64,000 bases of DNA from assembly GCF_050908995.1 (NCBI RefSeq), contig NC_135118.1, positions 14,455,501 to 14,519,500 on the forward strand, written 5' to 3'. Below are positions 33,014 through 46,008 of this stretch, in pieces. Made by a program: the position numbers and the translations under genes. Source of the stretch: Andrena cerasifolii (lineage: Eukaryota > Arthropoda > Insecta > Hymenoptera > Andrenidae). The notes beneath the pieces were generated by a model. That model was not told the DNA's origin, did not search any database, and saw only the letters and a list, made by a program, of their open reading frames with translations. Each line of letters begins with the position of its first letter. The stretch's first letter is position 1.

Positions 33014-33888
33014 TAGTGTTCGTGATTTCTCCATATTTTTTGTTTCTCGAGAAATCAGAAATGAGATCATATTTCTTGAGAATTCTCGAGAATTCTCGAG
33101 AAATTGAAAAAAATATTACAAAATTTATATTTTTGGAATAATGTTGATGATATTTATCATAAACACTAGAAAACTAAATGATTATTCCTGTCTAATTTAT
33201 ACAAAACTTGTGTAAATGAAAAAATAGATATTAAATATAATTGGTAAATGTATTTATTTAATACAAAATTTGTACAAAGCGAAACATTACTTTGTGGTTT
33301 TCAAATTTATTTTTAAATAGCACAACGCGTCTAATGTAGCGTCAGCGAATCTATTTCCTTTTTTTGGCAATATCTGTTACTGTTATATTTTGACGTTTCA
33401 TATACATCTGTCTCGGCTGTTAAATGAAAAAAAAATGTGATTTTCCACCCTTTTGGAAGAAATTCTGGATCATGGAAAAATTTTATACGGGATACAATAA
33501 TCTTATCTCCTCTTTTCTATATTTCTTCTTTAATAGCCACAAGCAACTCATCAGGTACTTAATTCAGTATACAATTTTTCTAAAATTTTAAATAAGAATT
33601 TAAGAGCACTTTCAGTAGTTAATAATATCGAATCTTCTGTGCTGTGATTTTCTATTGGAATTCATATAGGTTAATGTTATTAATAAGATGTATTATAAAT
33701 TGTAGATGTGTTTAAACGTCCACGATTAACTAGTAATACATTCATTTACGAAAATAAATGAGATTTATATTATTTTTCCTAGACTTAAGTTTCTCGAGAA
33801 ATTATAGTATTTCTCGAGAAATAAGAAATAAGCAATTATAAAATTTCTTCATAAATTCTCGAGAAAGCATTCTCGAGAAGGAACACTA
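33014..33888 (-). mobile_element. hAT-like element with degenerate transposase remnant (copy 1)
   Basis: The ends TAGTGTTC and GAACACTA are bordered by GTCGCGTT (33006-33013) and GTCGCAAT (33889-33896), 6 of 8 identical. On the minus strand around 33380-33570 a broken frame reads AIKEEI, a stop, then KRGDK and HDPEFLPK; the second copy at 40245 keeps it better. The subterminal regions carry repeated TTCTCGAGAA palindromes. Assignment to hAT rests on duplication size and the peptide feel, not on a conserved catalytic motif. Confidence 0.55.
33073..33102 (+). repeat. three tandem TTCTYGAGAA palindromes
   Basis: A 10-bp self-complementary unit repeated three times, with further single copies near both ends of the enclosing element. 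This is a subterminal motif array such as hAT transposases often bind. Confidence 0.75.
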
Positions 33889-33896
33889 GTCGCAAT

Positions 33897-35274
33897 TGAA
33901 GTCGTTATGGGTATCGTTAAAAGTACGCGCGGCACAGTAATCGTCTCTGCATATTCATAAACAGCATGGTATCCAATTCGCGTAGGTACTACACAATACA
34001 TCGTGCGCCCGACGCTCCCCTCGCTCCTTGTGCGGGGGAGTGCAATATTTCTGGGTATTCCGCCGCGTTTGACACACAATACCTCGGTAACCGTGAGCGC
34101 AACACACCTGTGCAAGGTATCATTGTGAATTTTAAGTAAATATAAAGCATCAATGTGATTTTTAAGTAAACTATTGTTCATTTCTTTACAAATTTATGTG
34201 GTCGAATATTTTTTTCCAGAGCTTCCGTTGGTCAAATACTATTTTCCCGCAACATTTTGTTTGTTCATTGTTTTGCAGTAGATAATAAACTAATGTCTTA
34301 ATTATTTTTGGTGTATTTACTTCATATTAGACTAATTTAACGTTACCACGAGTTTTAAATTTATAACGCATTTTTTACGTACAAAAAATTCTGGTGTTTT
34401 TCGTTGACTTCGTACCACCGAGTGTGGTCGAAAACTTATTGCCAGGGGTTGTAGACCTGTGTTGGTTATGACAAATTAAACACCCGCTTTGAAACAATAC
34501 TCGACAAGCTGATTTGAACACTCCGATTGACTTTTCTTTCCTCCTTTTCTCGATGAGTGGTATGATGTCATCCTGGAAGCGGCTTATCCCCTTACCAGCA
34601 AAACTGACGTGCATGAGATAAATTTGATTAATTAACAATGATTGTGGGGTGGGAAAATTGGCTGAAAACCCACGGTGAAAAGTGCTCGCAAAGACGAGAA
34701 GTTAAAAGAAGAGAGCACATGCGACGAGCCGTTCCAAGGAAGATCGAACCGGAAACAATCCGGCCAATGAAAACGGAGCATGCCTCGATGAGTGAAGCGA
34801 CGGGCAGGAAAAGCCACCTCTGAATGCAAGTGGGAATTGAATTTTTCCCCTGCAAGGGATACGATTGATGTCGTACGTCCCTGTCAAGGGTTCTGGCGAC
34901 ATTCGCCACCAGTACGAAAGAATAAAAGAATGTTTCAATTAAAATCGACGCTGGCAAGTTAATATTGAAATTATTAAATCGTCCAAAGTTGATGTTGGCA
35001 CTCTATGGTACCACTGAGCTCTTAGATTGGCTGAAGACACGATTCACTGTTTTTTTTATCTCAACATTGATTTATGCGACGGACAATACCTCAGGCTCAT
35101 CCTTCGTGCAAAAATAAATCGAGCATTTTGAATGAAATTTCTTAATTCGCTGCTTCGTTTGCGAGGAAACGTCTTTTCAAGATTCTGCGAGTACACGTGC
35201 GATCATTTATTTATGACTCTCCTAACGCGTCTGACTACTACTCGTCGTTTCTACTTTCACTTCGAGTATTTCTA
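33897..35274. other. non-coding stretch, no feature recognised
   Basis: AT-rich with patches of mixed composition. Open frames at 34628-34957 overlap on both strands without recognisable motifs. Confidence 0.35.
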
Positions 35275-35278
35275 CTTA

Positions 35279-36152
35279 GGGTCATTCCGGGAGGGGTGCA
35301 CCTAGCGGCGAGATGCACCCAGGGCTGTTCCTGGGTTTTGGCCGGTCAGGTGCGAAAGCAATATTGCCGCCCTTATTAGTTCAATATTCTTTAATTAAGA
35401 ATTTAATACGCAGTGTTTACTTTTATATCTATACCGACATAGTTTTAAACAGTTATCGTGGAAAAGAGTTTTTATTATTGTTCTTGTTAATCAAAATTTT
35501 ACATTTATAAACGGCCTGCGGCCGCCCCTAGGTTTGGCCGCCCAGGTGCGGGGGCACCTTCTGCGTCCCCGCCAGGAGCGACCCCTGGATGCACCACTTC
35601 CTGTTCCGGCCGCACTACATAAGTGGCAACACTGTTTCAACGCTTAAGACGCGCGTTCTTATCTACAAACATAATCTTATTAAACGAACCACATCGATCG
35701 TGCGGTTTAAGTTCATCAGAATCGATAAAACTTTTCGTTGCGTTGGATTTCAGGCGAAAAATTTGTGCGACCGGCGAGTAAATTGGATTCGTTGCCCGGA
35801 GTGCTGAAATAGCTCCACGAAGCATGTACTACGTATCCTTCCCTCTGTAGTATGTGTAGAAGCGAACAAAAAAAAAATGAAAATAGGGAGAAGAGGGTAC
35901 CAACAAGTAGGTGCATCGCCCCCGAATCTGAAGTGCATTTCTCCCTCAGGTCTGGGGTTAGATGCACTTTTTCGAAGTTCTTTAGAAAGCGTATTCTAAT
36001 ATTGAAATAAAGTTTTTATATATTTAATACGTTATTTTGCGAAAGAGATTGAGATAAACAATCAAACCACATTTACCTTAATTTTCAGTTGTATTTATTT
36101 AAGACTTTACAAGCAATCGAATAAAAAGTGGTGCGCCTCCCCCGAAATGACC
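35279..36152. mobile_element. 874-bp TA-flanked inverted-repeat element
   Basis: The left end GGGTCATTCCGGGAGGGG and the right end CCTCCCCCGAAATGACC are inverted over about 28 bp with small gaps, and TA flanks each end. Inside are further GGTGCACC/GTGCATC-type motifs near both ends. No transposase frame. Confidence 0.55.
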
Positions 36153-36272
36153 TACACAGTGTGCAAAGTGCATAATACCTGTAAGCAATGACAGGGGTGT
36201 GGCATAACAAATCCAAATAATGGATTGTTATATATTCCCTGATTATTTTTCATGCTAAAAATTCTACAAAAA

Positions 36273-36298
36273 TCCCCCCTCCCCCCCCCCCTCTCAGA
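36273..36298 (+). repeat. cytosine-rich simple sequence
   Basis: A run of C interrupted by single T residues. Local purity makes strand slippage likely. Confidence 0.85.
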
Positions 36299-36299
36299 G

Positions 36300-38695
36300 G
36301 GTTCCATTTGGTAAATTGATGAAAATACCAGCACACTTCTATCGCTTCACCTCGCAAATTGGATATGCATAAATGTTTCTGACGATGGAGATTCATGTTT
36401 GTTTAATTAATTCGTCCGGTTCTGCAAGTCTTCTCCGTACGAGGTTCGTTCCCATTCTTTCTATACCGAAGTTTATAACGTGCAGCGATTTTCGTTATAG
36501 CGCGACCACCCCTGGCCAGCCGGGAAATGATTAATTTTCGTTCACTGTTCCTACCGGCGAGTGGATTCGACAGTGTGTCGTGTTTGCGGGAAAAGGGAAA
36601 GCCAGCGAACAGGTTTGATGGATGCGACAACGAGGGAGAAAACCTTTTCGACGTGCAATTAAATGGAATCTCGTTTCCCTTATAAATTTCAATATTTTTG
36701 TTCCTGTTTTTTTTTTTTTGTCGTCATTGGTAAGCGTAGCAGCGTCTCAATTTTTCCTCTTTTATTACAACGTCCTGCACTTATTAAACGTGATCTGGAT
36801 GGTGTCATCGAACCAATTGTCCTCCGCCAAAGTTACCAGCGGGTATTCTTGTTATTCGCGCATCGATCAAAATTTCCTTCTCCACTGTTTGTTTGTTTAA
36901 GAGAGGGAATCGGTTGGCGAGCTGCCCTGCCTACCGAGAAACGGTCCGGAGGCGAAAATAAAATTGCCCGCCGCGAGTTTGATTTACCACCGCTATGCTG
37001 AACTCCGTAAACACTTTATTTCACGCAACGAGAGGTGGTATTATCATCTGTTTTATCATTTTTACGACGTTCACACCCGTTTGGAAGTGACGGTGAGTCA
37101 CGGATCCCTTGTGTATATTTAGGAAACCTTTCTACTGTTAAATCGCAACTAAGGATCAATAAGATCTGCCGGAATAACCTTCAGCCGCGCTCCCACGTGT
37201 ACAGCAGAGACGTTCGGGACACAGTTTAATGGCACATTCCCGCACGTGCTGCGCAAAGTGCAGAGCATACTTAAGGCCACGCTCTTACAATTATCACAGC
37301 CCTTTATTATCGGCTGTACATGCAGGATAACGCGCTGTAAGTACCGCGCTCCGCACAGTGCATCGTGCGTGCAGGAGCGCGTCAGTGCTGTATTTAATTC
37401 TGCTGAGAGTTTCGCTAGCTACTTAAAGAATTACTATATTGAATTTCGACTTCACCATGGAAAGAGAGCGCACTGATGCGTAATAGGTAATAGACAGTAA
37501 CTGTTTTGGAACTATCAACCAAAAATAAGCTACCAATCTGACGCGCCACTAAATCAGAATACAATTTTTCACAGTTCAAATTACATTATAACATTTTACT
37601 AGGTTCTGTTGCCAAATAAATCCGTTACTTCCTTCATTTTTAATTGAACAATTACATTTACCACACGCGAGTCTCTCCAGAGCTTCCTTAAGCTGTTTAG
37701 GCAAACGGCGAACGTTCTCCGTACAATTACCGCAAACTGAAACTACCCAATGATGCGACCAGCAACTATATTCCCGCATTGATTAGAATTCCCCTCGCCG
37801 CCAGGTTGTGGGTGTGCGAACAATCGATCGAAACCCCTGCCATGTGGCAATAACGCGCAGAGAAAAGCGTTTTCTCAATCCTGCTGAAATTGTTTGCCCG
37901 TTTATCAGCCCCTCTGTGAAATTTCTCTCTGAACTGTAAATGATTTTCTTAACGAATACAATCGCAGCGTACGTTCCTGTTTACTTCAGTCCTACGTGTT
38001 ACCGAAGAACTTGTATTAACAATAGAGATACTCGAAATATATTATATTATTAATACACACTAATTCGCAAATTCGTTCGCAAAGGTGCTATTACATTCAT
38101 GCATCCGGATTATATCGACAGTTCTACTCTTTCAGTTAGAACCGCAGAAACTGTGTAGGCAACAGTTGGGTACGGTAACTTAAGCTGGACCTATGCAGAT
38201 AAAAGTACAGAAGCGAGAGAGCAATTTCCACGATTAATTATTCCCCCGCATTTGCCCGAGTCTGTGAGGGGTTGCGCAATCGGTCCTCCAGCTGCTTCTT
38301 ATCCCGGTTTCCAATAACGCCTTCTTTCAATGTTCAGCGGTCCGCGCGATAAACAAGAGGACTTACCGCGAATAAAGAAGAAACGTTAAGCTGGTCGTTG
38401 CCAAAAGCAATTCCGGCGGAGTTGCTAATTTAATTAACAGTTACCCCGAGACCAGGCTAGACAGATTACCGATATTGTTCGACCGTAAAGCTTCGTGACA
38501 GGAAACGAAGCCATTCATCGCTACACGTATTCACGGATAAGCAGAGTTAACAAAGGGCTCTGAAATTCTGGATGCGATGTTTCACAATACGCTACCGCCG
38601 GGCGGCTAGGGATTACTCCTACCTAATTTTCAACTTCTTTCGCTGCAACAGTCATCGCGCGGCTCTACCGCTTCCCGAGCGATAATGCGCTTTAT
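36300..38695. other. non-coding stretch, no feature recognised
   Basis: Mixed composition with no recognisable exon, RNA gene or repeat border; open frames up to 112 codons lack known motifs. Confidence 0.35.
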
Positions 38696-38699
38696 TTAA

Positions 38700-39394
38700 T
38701 GGGGGAGCCTGGTGTAGCGGATCGAAGAAATCGATTTTTTTTTTGTTGCATAAATCAATAGTTGAACATCACGACAATATGTTCCCAAAGCCGCAAAACG
38801 AAATTCGAAAAATCAAAGCGGATATAGCCGATTTTGCTACGGAGCGCCAGGCTTCCACAAAACTTGAAATGTGTTTTTCTCGAAACGACAGTTTTACACT
38901 TTGCGGGCAATGTAACTAAAAAAATATTCAACCAATCGACTTGGCCTTGTGCACGGATATTTGTGAACATTTTCTGCATAGTACTAAGTTATTAGTATAA
39001 TGATATTGTTTAAATAAATAACTTTTTTTTAGACATTTAAGGCAAAATTTCGTTGGAAACAGTGAATTTTTTATTCAAGAGGCCGCCATTTGTTCATTTT
39101 GCATCTTTTAAGTTCTCTGCGTACACTCATAAACTAAAAGAAAATTGTTAGATTTTTGGTTTCAGATGAAACCAAAAGACGCTACGTTGCCCGCAGTGCA
39201 ATAATTGCGTCGCCAACGGACTGGGCATAACTTTGTTATTTGCCGCTCTTTTTTAATAAATTTTTTTTTGTTATATACCTTAACCTGTTAATACAATATC
39301 CTGAAAGTTTCAGAAAGATCTATCAAATACTTTCTTTAAAAAAAAATTCCGAAAAATGCCTCGATTTTCATTTAGTAAACACCAGGCTCCCCCC
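38700..39394. mobile_element. 695-bp TTAA-flanked inverted-repeat element
   Basis: TTAA (38696-38699) then TGGGGGAGCCTGGTGTA at the left; TACACCAGGCTCCCCC-type sequence (AACACCAGGCTCCCCCC) then TTAA (39395-39398) at the right. The terminal repeat is about 20 bp, and both target copies are exact. Confidence 0.75.
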
Positions 39395-39398
39395 TTAA

Positions 39399-40240
39399 TG
39401 CCAAAATTAGGCGAAGCCGAGGCAATCCGCCACGGAACCTCGCCGACCACTGTGCGTATGATGCGGCGCACCTTGGGATTACAAGTTGACGATGTCTCGA
39501 ACGTATGCAGAGTGATTGGACGCACCAAAACTGTGATAAAATTAAACGGCTCCCTTCTGCGTGAGGTTGAAGAAAATTGGCAGGGGGGTGTGTTGCACTG
39601 TTTAATCACTCTCCTGCGCTCCTATACATGTTCCCATGTGGAAACATGCAGCCGAGGGTGCACTTGAATGTGCGACTTCATTGTTTCATTGGGTAGGCGA
39701 ATATAAATTTGCCGAGCAAAGTTCCTTTGCCCATTGCGAGGACGCAATAATAATTGCTGACGCTGGCTTACGACTGGAGAAGTGTCGCGGAAGCTCAACA
39801 ATAATAAAGTAAGCGGAATATATTCTCGCTTAAAATTCTCAATGGAAAATTGCAATTTCATTTGCACCAACCTGATACTTTAAGTGGCAATGGTCGTTCT
39901 TATTGCTCTGTGTATATGTAGAGTTAGTAATAATATCAACAGAGACTTGCTTTTAAGAAAATGTTTAGTAAAATGGTGTACTTGGACACGCGAGTGCTGC
40001 GAGACGGCTAACCCTGGCGCGGGTCCAAGTGGAAACAGGAAGCAGATCTGACGATGATCGATTGCGGGGAAAGATTGTCTCGCGGTGAATTTTGGGGCTC
40101 AGGTGTTGTAAAGTTCCATAAGAAAGTTGAGTCTTAATTTCGACTTTGCCATGGTAAATTTAAGAGCCCTTGTAGAAAGCAGTGTAAGTGCCAGAATTAC
40201 CATTTTTTTCGGTCGGAAAATGGTCTACTTGTGAATGGTA
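39399..40240. other. non-coding stretch, no feature recognised
   Basis: A short GC-richer segment at 39.4-39.65 kb has open frames on both strands but no motif I recognise. Confidence 0.35.
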
Positions 40241-40244
40241 ATAT

Positions 40245-40855
40245 TAGTGTTCCTTCTCGAGAAATTGTGTAATTGCTTATTTCTTATTTCTCGAGAAACT
40301 TAAGTCTAGGAAAAATATTATAAATCTCATTTATTTTCGTAAATGAATGTATTAGTAGTTAATCGTGGACGTTTAAACACATCTACAATTTATAATACAT
40401 CTTATTAATAACATTAGAATCTACGTGAATTCCAATAGAAAATCAGAGCACAGAAGATTCGATATTATTAACTGCTGAAAGTGCGCTTAAATTCTTATTT
40501 AAAAATTTAGAAAAATTGTATACTGAATTAAGTACATAATTAGTTTCTTGTGGCTATTAAAGAAGAGATACAGAAAAGAGGAGATAAGACTATTATATCC
40601 TGTATACAATTTTTGCACGATCCAGAATTTCTTCCAAAAGTGTCAAAAGACGCATTTTTTCATTTAACAGCCCAGCTAGATATATATAAAACGTGAAAAT
40701 ATAACAGTGAGAGATTTTGCCATAAAAAAAGAAATAGATTCGCTGACGCTACATTAGACGCGTTGTGCTATTTAAAAATAAATTTTAAAACCAAAAAGTA
40801 ATATTTCGCTTTGTACAAATTATGTATTAAATAAATAAATTTACGAATTATTATT
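40245..40855 (+). mobile_element. truncated second copy of the 33014-33888 hAT-like element, opposite orientation
   Basis: The segment starts TAGTGTTCCTTCTCGAGAA and matches the reverse complement of the 33-kb copy for about 600 bp. A plus-strand peptide remnant around 40550-40690 includes AIKEEIQKRGDKTI and FLHDPEFLPKVSKDAFFHL before a stop, better preserved than in copy 1. The far end is missing. Confidence 0.6.
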
Positions 40856-41079
40856 AAAGTTTATTAAAATAGCGACTAGGAGAAGGCGATTTTTACTATA
40901 AATGTCGATTTTCGAGGTGCGCAAATGGTTATTTATTTTTTAATATTGAGCTTCAGTGTAGGTAGGAATATATTTTAAACATACTGTACCAATTTCACAG
41001 TCCGTTCTTTGCAATCACTGCAAGACCTCAGGAAAAACGCCCACACATATACGTATACATATATTATTAAATAAAAATT

Positions 41080-41160
41080 ATTTTACAGTTTATATTATTA
41101 GTAAACATTGTCCAAAAGTACTAGTCACAATTCGTGTTCATCTTCTTGTAATTAATTCCT
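41080..41160 (-). repeat. interspersed repeat segment shared with 51860-51940
   Basis: TAAACATTGTCCAAAAGTAC and CTAGTCACAATTCGTGTTCA are the near-exact complement of sequence at about 51860-51940, so both belong to one repeat family. Its borders are unknown on this side. Confidence 0.55.
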
Positions 41161-41164
41161 CCTC

Positions 41165-43070
41165 AAACGTTACATTTTTACCAAATCTGAACTACTTAGA
41201 AGCCTACTTAGAAGTGCTAATTAATCTTTGAAAACGTAATATCTCATTAAGTGTTCGCTCCTGTCACCATATTTATAGACAATTCTTTCCTTCATTTTGC
41301 CTCTGAAATCACCTCCTTCAAGGAGACCAGTGTATAACCGTTCACCCTGCACCGGACAGCTTGAAAGAAACTGAAAGAAAGCCAGATGCCGGGAAACTGC
41401 GTGATCGATTTCGAAAGATTCCGAGATCCGTACGAGAGCCTTTGCGTCCAGTTAGGAAACTCGTGTGCCGGTATAGTTTGTCTTATAGAAAGTCAGGCAC
41501 GGTATCTATGCTAGCTCGCGTTTCCAGTGTCGAATGCGGTGCCGTGTTTGCGTCGCAGTGAATCGTTGAACGGTGTGTGATCCCTGCTCATTTCCGGGCA
41601 CGGCTGCTGATGAATAGGTTCACTTTCTGACCATAAAGCCGATTCCACAGCGGCGCAACGTCGGTAATCTCCATTCTGTAAGTTTGCTTTAATCTTTAAT
41701 TACATTAGCGGGACAACTGCGGCCCGTTGCGCGGGGAACAGAGGGCGAAGACAACGGGACAATATACCCGGGCCCATTCGGAGCGGGAAGATCCTTTTGA
41801 AACGCGCGGCGGGACACAATTCCTACCGAGTAATGATGATATTCGGATCCGAACACTCGTCTGCGTTTACCGATAAGGATATTCGGGCGTGCATCTACCG
41901 TGACAAATGTCCCCGACTGCAGCCCCTGCGCGACAGATCCGATGCAATTCGATTAACACGGAACGAAGGGGAATCGAAATCTGCGTTAATATAATATGTA
42001 CACCGGAACGGGATTTAGTGAAATAAATTTAATTTTACCGATGGATGATTTGTACGCCGGTCTGAACAAGAATGTAAATATTTGCTGTTAATCCGGGCAT
42101 AAAATGGCGCTGTTGGAAATGTTTCGACGTATGGCGAGAGAACGGGTAACTGGTGTAACAAAATGTTTACTTCTCCCTTGGCAATGTAAAAAGAATGTGT
42201 ACCGCATGCTTCGTTCACTCTGGTATCAACAATTTATGGAGAATGGTTTAATAGCATGGACCGGACTTTGTTTTCATTAAACTTCGTAATACAGAGGAAC
42301 CTTTTGTATTAAAGAAACAAATTTCATGCTTCAGTTAAAGGAGTTGGGGAAGGTGTAATTAAAAATTAATTACAAATGCCACCGATTTTGTGCAGGTTCT
42401 TAAAGCTCTCCTTAATCTCAAGAAGTTTTACTGGAAAGAATTTTTTAGATAACGTAACTGTGGATAGTTACAGAGCGATAAAAGCTCCCGGCACATTGGT
42501 CCGGGAAAACGCGCCTGACCATACACGATCCATTATCCCTTGCTGTCTTACGTGCCCTTTCTCTCCGCCACTTCGGCCACTCGAATCGATCGTGTATACC
42601 TCCCAGACGGTCGCATCGCCCAATACGTGTATTATTTTGAAAATTGTTTCAAGCCAAAGTGCCAACAAATTTTATTAGCAATTCCATTAAAAATTTCCAA
42701 GCTACACCGTCGCTCACTCTGCGAAAAATGAATTGACGTTTCTATAAAATCACGGGAAAAGGAAACCTCTGTACGAGGAAGTTTTGAAAAAAAATTTATT
42801 CAGATATCATTCGCGAATACGTTCGCGAGAAATCCATGGAACAGAATTAGTTGGGCACTCTGCATATGCATAGCAGCGTGTTAATAATTTTGCACTCTTA
42901 AATCTATAGATTTACGTTCTAATGTAACATCTAGTCCGTTTCTTACTTTGTCGTCCACCACTGATTACAATTTTTCTGCAAGGCTCCGTGTTTAATTACG
43001 GATATTCTGAGCTTCGATATCAATGTCCAACAAAATTGAACTTTCTTTCTGTTCTGTAACATTCAATAGC
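41165..43070. other. non-coding stretch, no feature recognised
   Basis: A mildly GC-rich part (41.3-42.0 kb) and AT-rich remainder. No convincing exon. Confidence 0.35.
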
Positions 43071-43074
43071 CGTT

Positions 43075-43990
43075 TCTTACAGGTTTTCGTGCGCTGAAAA
43101 CGAATTCGCAAACCGTTCGTCACCACCACCCTCAGTTTTTGGGAAATTCGATTTACAAAAAAAACTGCAAATTTTCAACTTTGAACATTTTTTCTGTCGA
43201 AACGGTAATAGTTATTCGGTTGGTTGTTACGTCAAATTATTCTGTGAACCCTCGCGAATATAACGATATAAGTTATTATTGAATTATAAGTATTTAAATA
43301 TGTTTAAACAACGATCAAAGGGAAAAGGGCACTCGAAATGCACCAATTTTTGCAGATATCTTGCTATATATTTTAAAAACGAAGGGTCTAGGAGAAAATT
43401 TGACTACTCCACGCGACGCAGCAGATATTTTCCTTTCGGAAACCACTAACAGAAGTGGTAAGTCACGTTTTGTCTTCAATACAGAAGCGAAACAGTTTGA
43501 GAAAACGTGTGCAGTGTATCGCGCGCCGCCGTTGACTACCACCGTCGACGCCGCACGTTTTGCCAAACTATTTCGCTTCTGTATTGAAAACAAAACGTGT
43601 CTTACCACTTCTGTTGATGCTTTCTGAAGGAAAAATGTCCGCTGCATCGCGTGGACTGGTCAGATTTTCTCCTAGACCCTTAGTTTTGGAAATAAATTGA
43701 AAGATATCTTCAAATATGAGTGCGTTTCGGGTGTACTTTTCTTTTATTTAAATATATATTTAAATGTTCATAATGCAATAATAAATTATATCGTTGTATT
43801 CGGGAGGGTTCACAGAATAATTTTACGCAACGAGCAACCGAATAACTATTACCGTTTCGACACAAAAAATGTTCAAAGAAGTTGAAAATTTACAGTTTTT
43901 TTTTTCAAAATCGATTTTCTCAAAAACTGAGGGTGATGGCGACAAACGGTTTGCGGATTCTTGTTCAGGGCGAAAAACTCTACAAGAATC
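43075..43990. mobile_element. long inverted repeat, about 0.9 kb, class unknown
   Basis: CGCAAACCGTTCGTCACC at the left faces GGCGACAAACGGTTTGCG at the right; the arms stay alignable to a centre near 43530, for example GAAGCGAAACAGTTTG facing CAAACTATTTCGCTTC. The borders and any target duplication are unclear. It could form a hairpin of about 400 bp per arm. Confidence 0.7.
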
Positions 43991-45103
43991 GCCCAGTGGA
44001 TGTTGCGGAACAAAAATCGTGCTGGACAGTGTATTTTATTATTTGTGCTGTATGAGTTTTATTTCATTTTTTTTGAAATCGTGACATCCTATTAACGTTC
44101 GTTTTATAAGTGTACACAAATTTTTAGTGATATTTGCAATGGAACTTTGAAATTCGAAATTTTTTGGCATTCAAACTGGTTCTCGCAGAATTTTAAGATA
44201 TATCGACAGATGCCACTATTTATGATCTTGTTACTTGCAGCTTGCCCTTTAATTTTCAGTTGTTAATTAGAATGAAGATTGATTAGGCTTGAGACTGAAT
44301 ATCGACTATTATTTCTGTGGATGTTGTCAGGGGAGATGTGGGAAAGGCTTTAATCTTTCGGTGTTTTGTTATTTGGAATGCCTTCACATGATTCTAACGC
44401 CGCGCAATGTTCAGCGAACAGAAATTCGAGCTTAATGAATTAAAAGAGCGGGGTAATGAGGTCGAAGGAGCGTTCGCTTGAAACCGACGTCGGTACGTCT
44501 GCTTTGAGAGATGTAGATCCACGTTAATTCGGCTCGCTCGAGCGATACTCGACCTCAAATTAGGTTTCGCAACTGAAAGAACCATGGAACTCCCTTTCAT
44601 GCATTTACACATGACCTCGTGAATATTCTCTTCCATCTTTCTCCTAAATTTACTGTCCGCATTCGTAATATGTATAAATATTGAAGCCTCTCGGCTGACA
44701 ACTTCAATCATTTAACACTTCGGCTTTAACGCAAAGAACGAATTGATAACAATATTCAGATGTCAATTAATTCAGTTGGACGTAAATGGGATTCACTGTT
44801 ACACTCGATATTTTAATTAATTCAAATTTCTGGTTATAAGCTCCTAGCTCCATGTTTCAATAATTTACCTGCTAGTAATTACGGTTTGTTGACTGACGTA
44901 TCTGTTAGCTTTGCAAAGTATGCACTCCAAATTCCACACGTTTTCTTCGATCACGATTACTGAATAAATCATTCGAAATTACATTCGACTCAGCATTGCT
45001 TTTAAAGGGTTACGCCACCCTGAGTCGCTACGAAGGAAAAATTTTATTTGACCTGCACTAACTGACGTATTTGGAACTAAAACACACCCTGGGCGTATTT
45101 GAA
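43991..45103. other. non-coding stretch, no feature recognised
   Basis: AT-rich. A 105-codon minus-strand frame at 44394-44711 has no recognisable motif. Confidence 0.35.
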
Positions 45104-45107
45104 TTAA

Positions 45108-46004
45108 GGGCACTCCCCGGTCGTATCGCGCGAAAACATAGGTGACGTTTATGATTTTTTCTAGAAAAAAGTATACAATGTATGGGTCTAAAACTTGTTG
45201 CACTTTATTCTGCTACAAATGTAGAATATAAAACAATTTTTTTATTTCATTTTTGCCCACCCCTGCCCCTGATATATATTGCATGCTGCATCGTTGTAAT
45301 AAAAAAAACTGGCTTGGACTACCGCCACGATAATTTCAGACAGGATCATCCAAAATCAAAAACCCAAAGATATTCCTCAATTACACATGCGTGGTTATCG
45401 CGCTACCCACAGGCAGTGTTACGAAATCACTGGACAATGATTGCCATATGTTTAAACGACAGAGCTCCGAAACATGTTTTTTCGCACAAAAATGTTTGGT
45501 AAAAAAAATTGAGTGCATGAAAATTCGCAATAAAGGGCAACGCGGAAGCCAACGCATTTACGAGTAGAATCCCGTTTGAATTTTTAGATTCGGTCAAGAA
45601 TTGCATTTTCTATCGTGGCAATAGTGCGTGAAAAATTGTTTCGAGAGAAACATACTTAAAGTTTGACGCCGAGCGCGTTCGTCTAGTGACGGGGCCTTGT
45701 TCGTGAACCCCCTATTTTCCATGCGTTTATTCGATTAAAATAAAAGTTAATTCTTTTTTTTAGATCAATAAGTGTATTATTAATTAAAATCAAAATCAAA
45801 TTTCTACCTGTTATGCCTGCGTCACAATCCATCTTCAAAAAATACCTACTTTTACGCCCGTCACACTGCAAATCCCCCTGAACTGCCTGTAAAATCTGTA
45901 CCGTAAGGAATTTCGTTCTAAAATTTTACCTGGTGATTCTTCAGATGTTGTGGGATGAAAATATGCAAAAAAAAATTTTTTCATGTTTTGACCGGGCAGT
46001 GCCC
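45108..46004. mobile_element. 897-bp TTAA-flanked inverted-repeat element
   Basis: TTAA (45104-45107) then GGGCACTCCCCGGTC at the left; GACCGGGCAGTGCCC then TTAA (46005-46008) at the right. The terminal repeats differ by a single base or gap. Partial relatives lie at 30340. No transposase frame was recognised. Confidence 0.75.
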
Positions 46005-46008
46005 TTAA

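Noticed and set aside
33073..33102. TTCTCGAGAA array considered as a heat-shock element
   Set aside because: Heat-shock elements need GAA/TTC blocks two bases apart; here they are four or zero bases apart.
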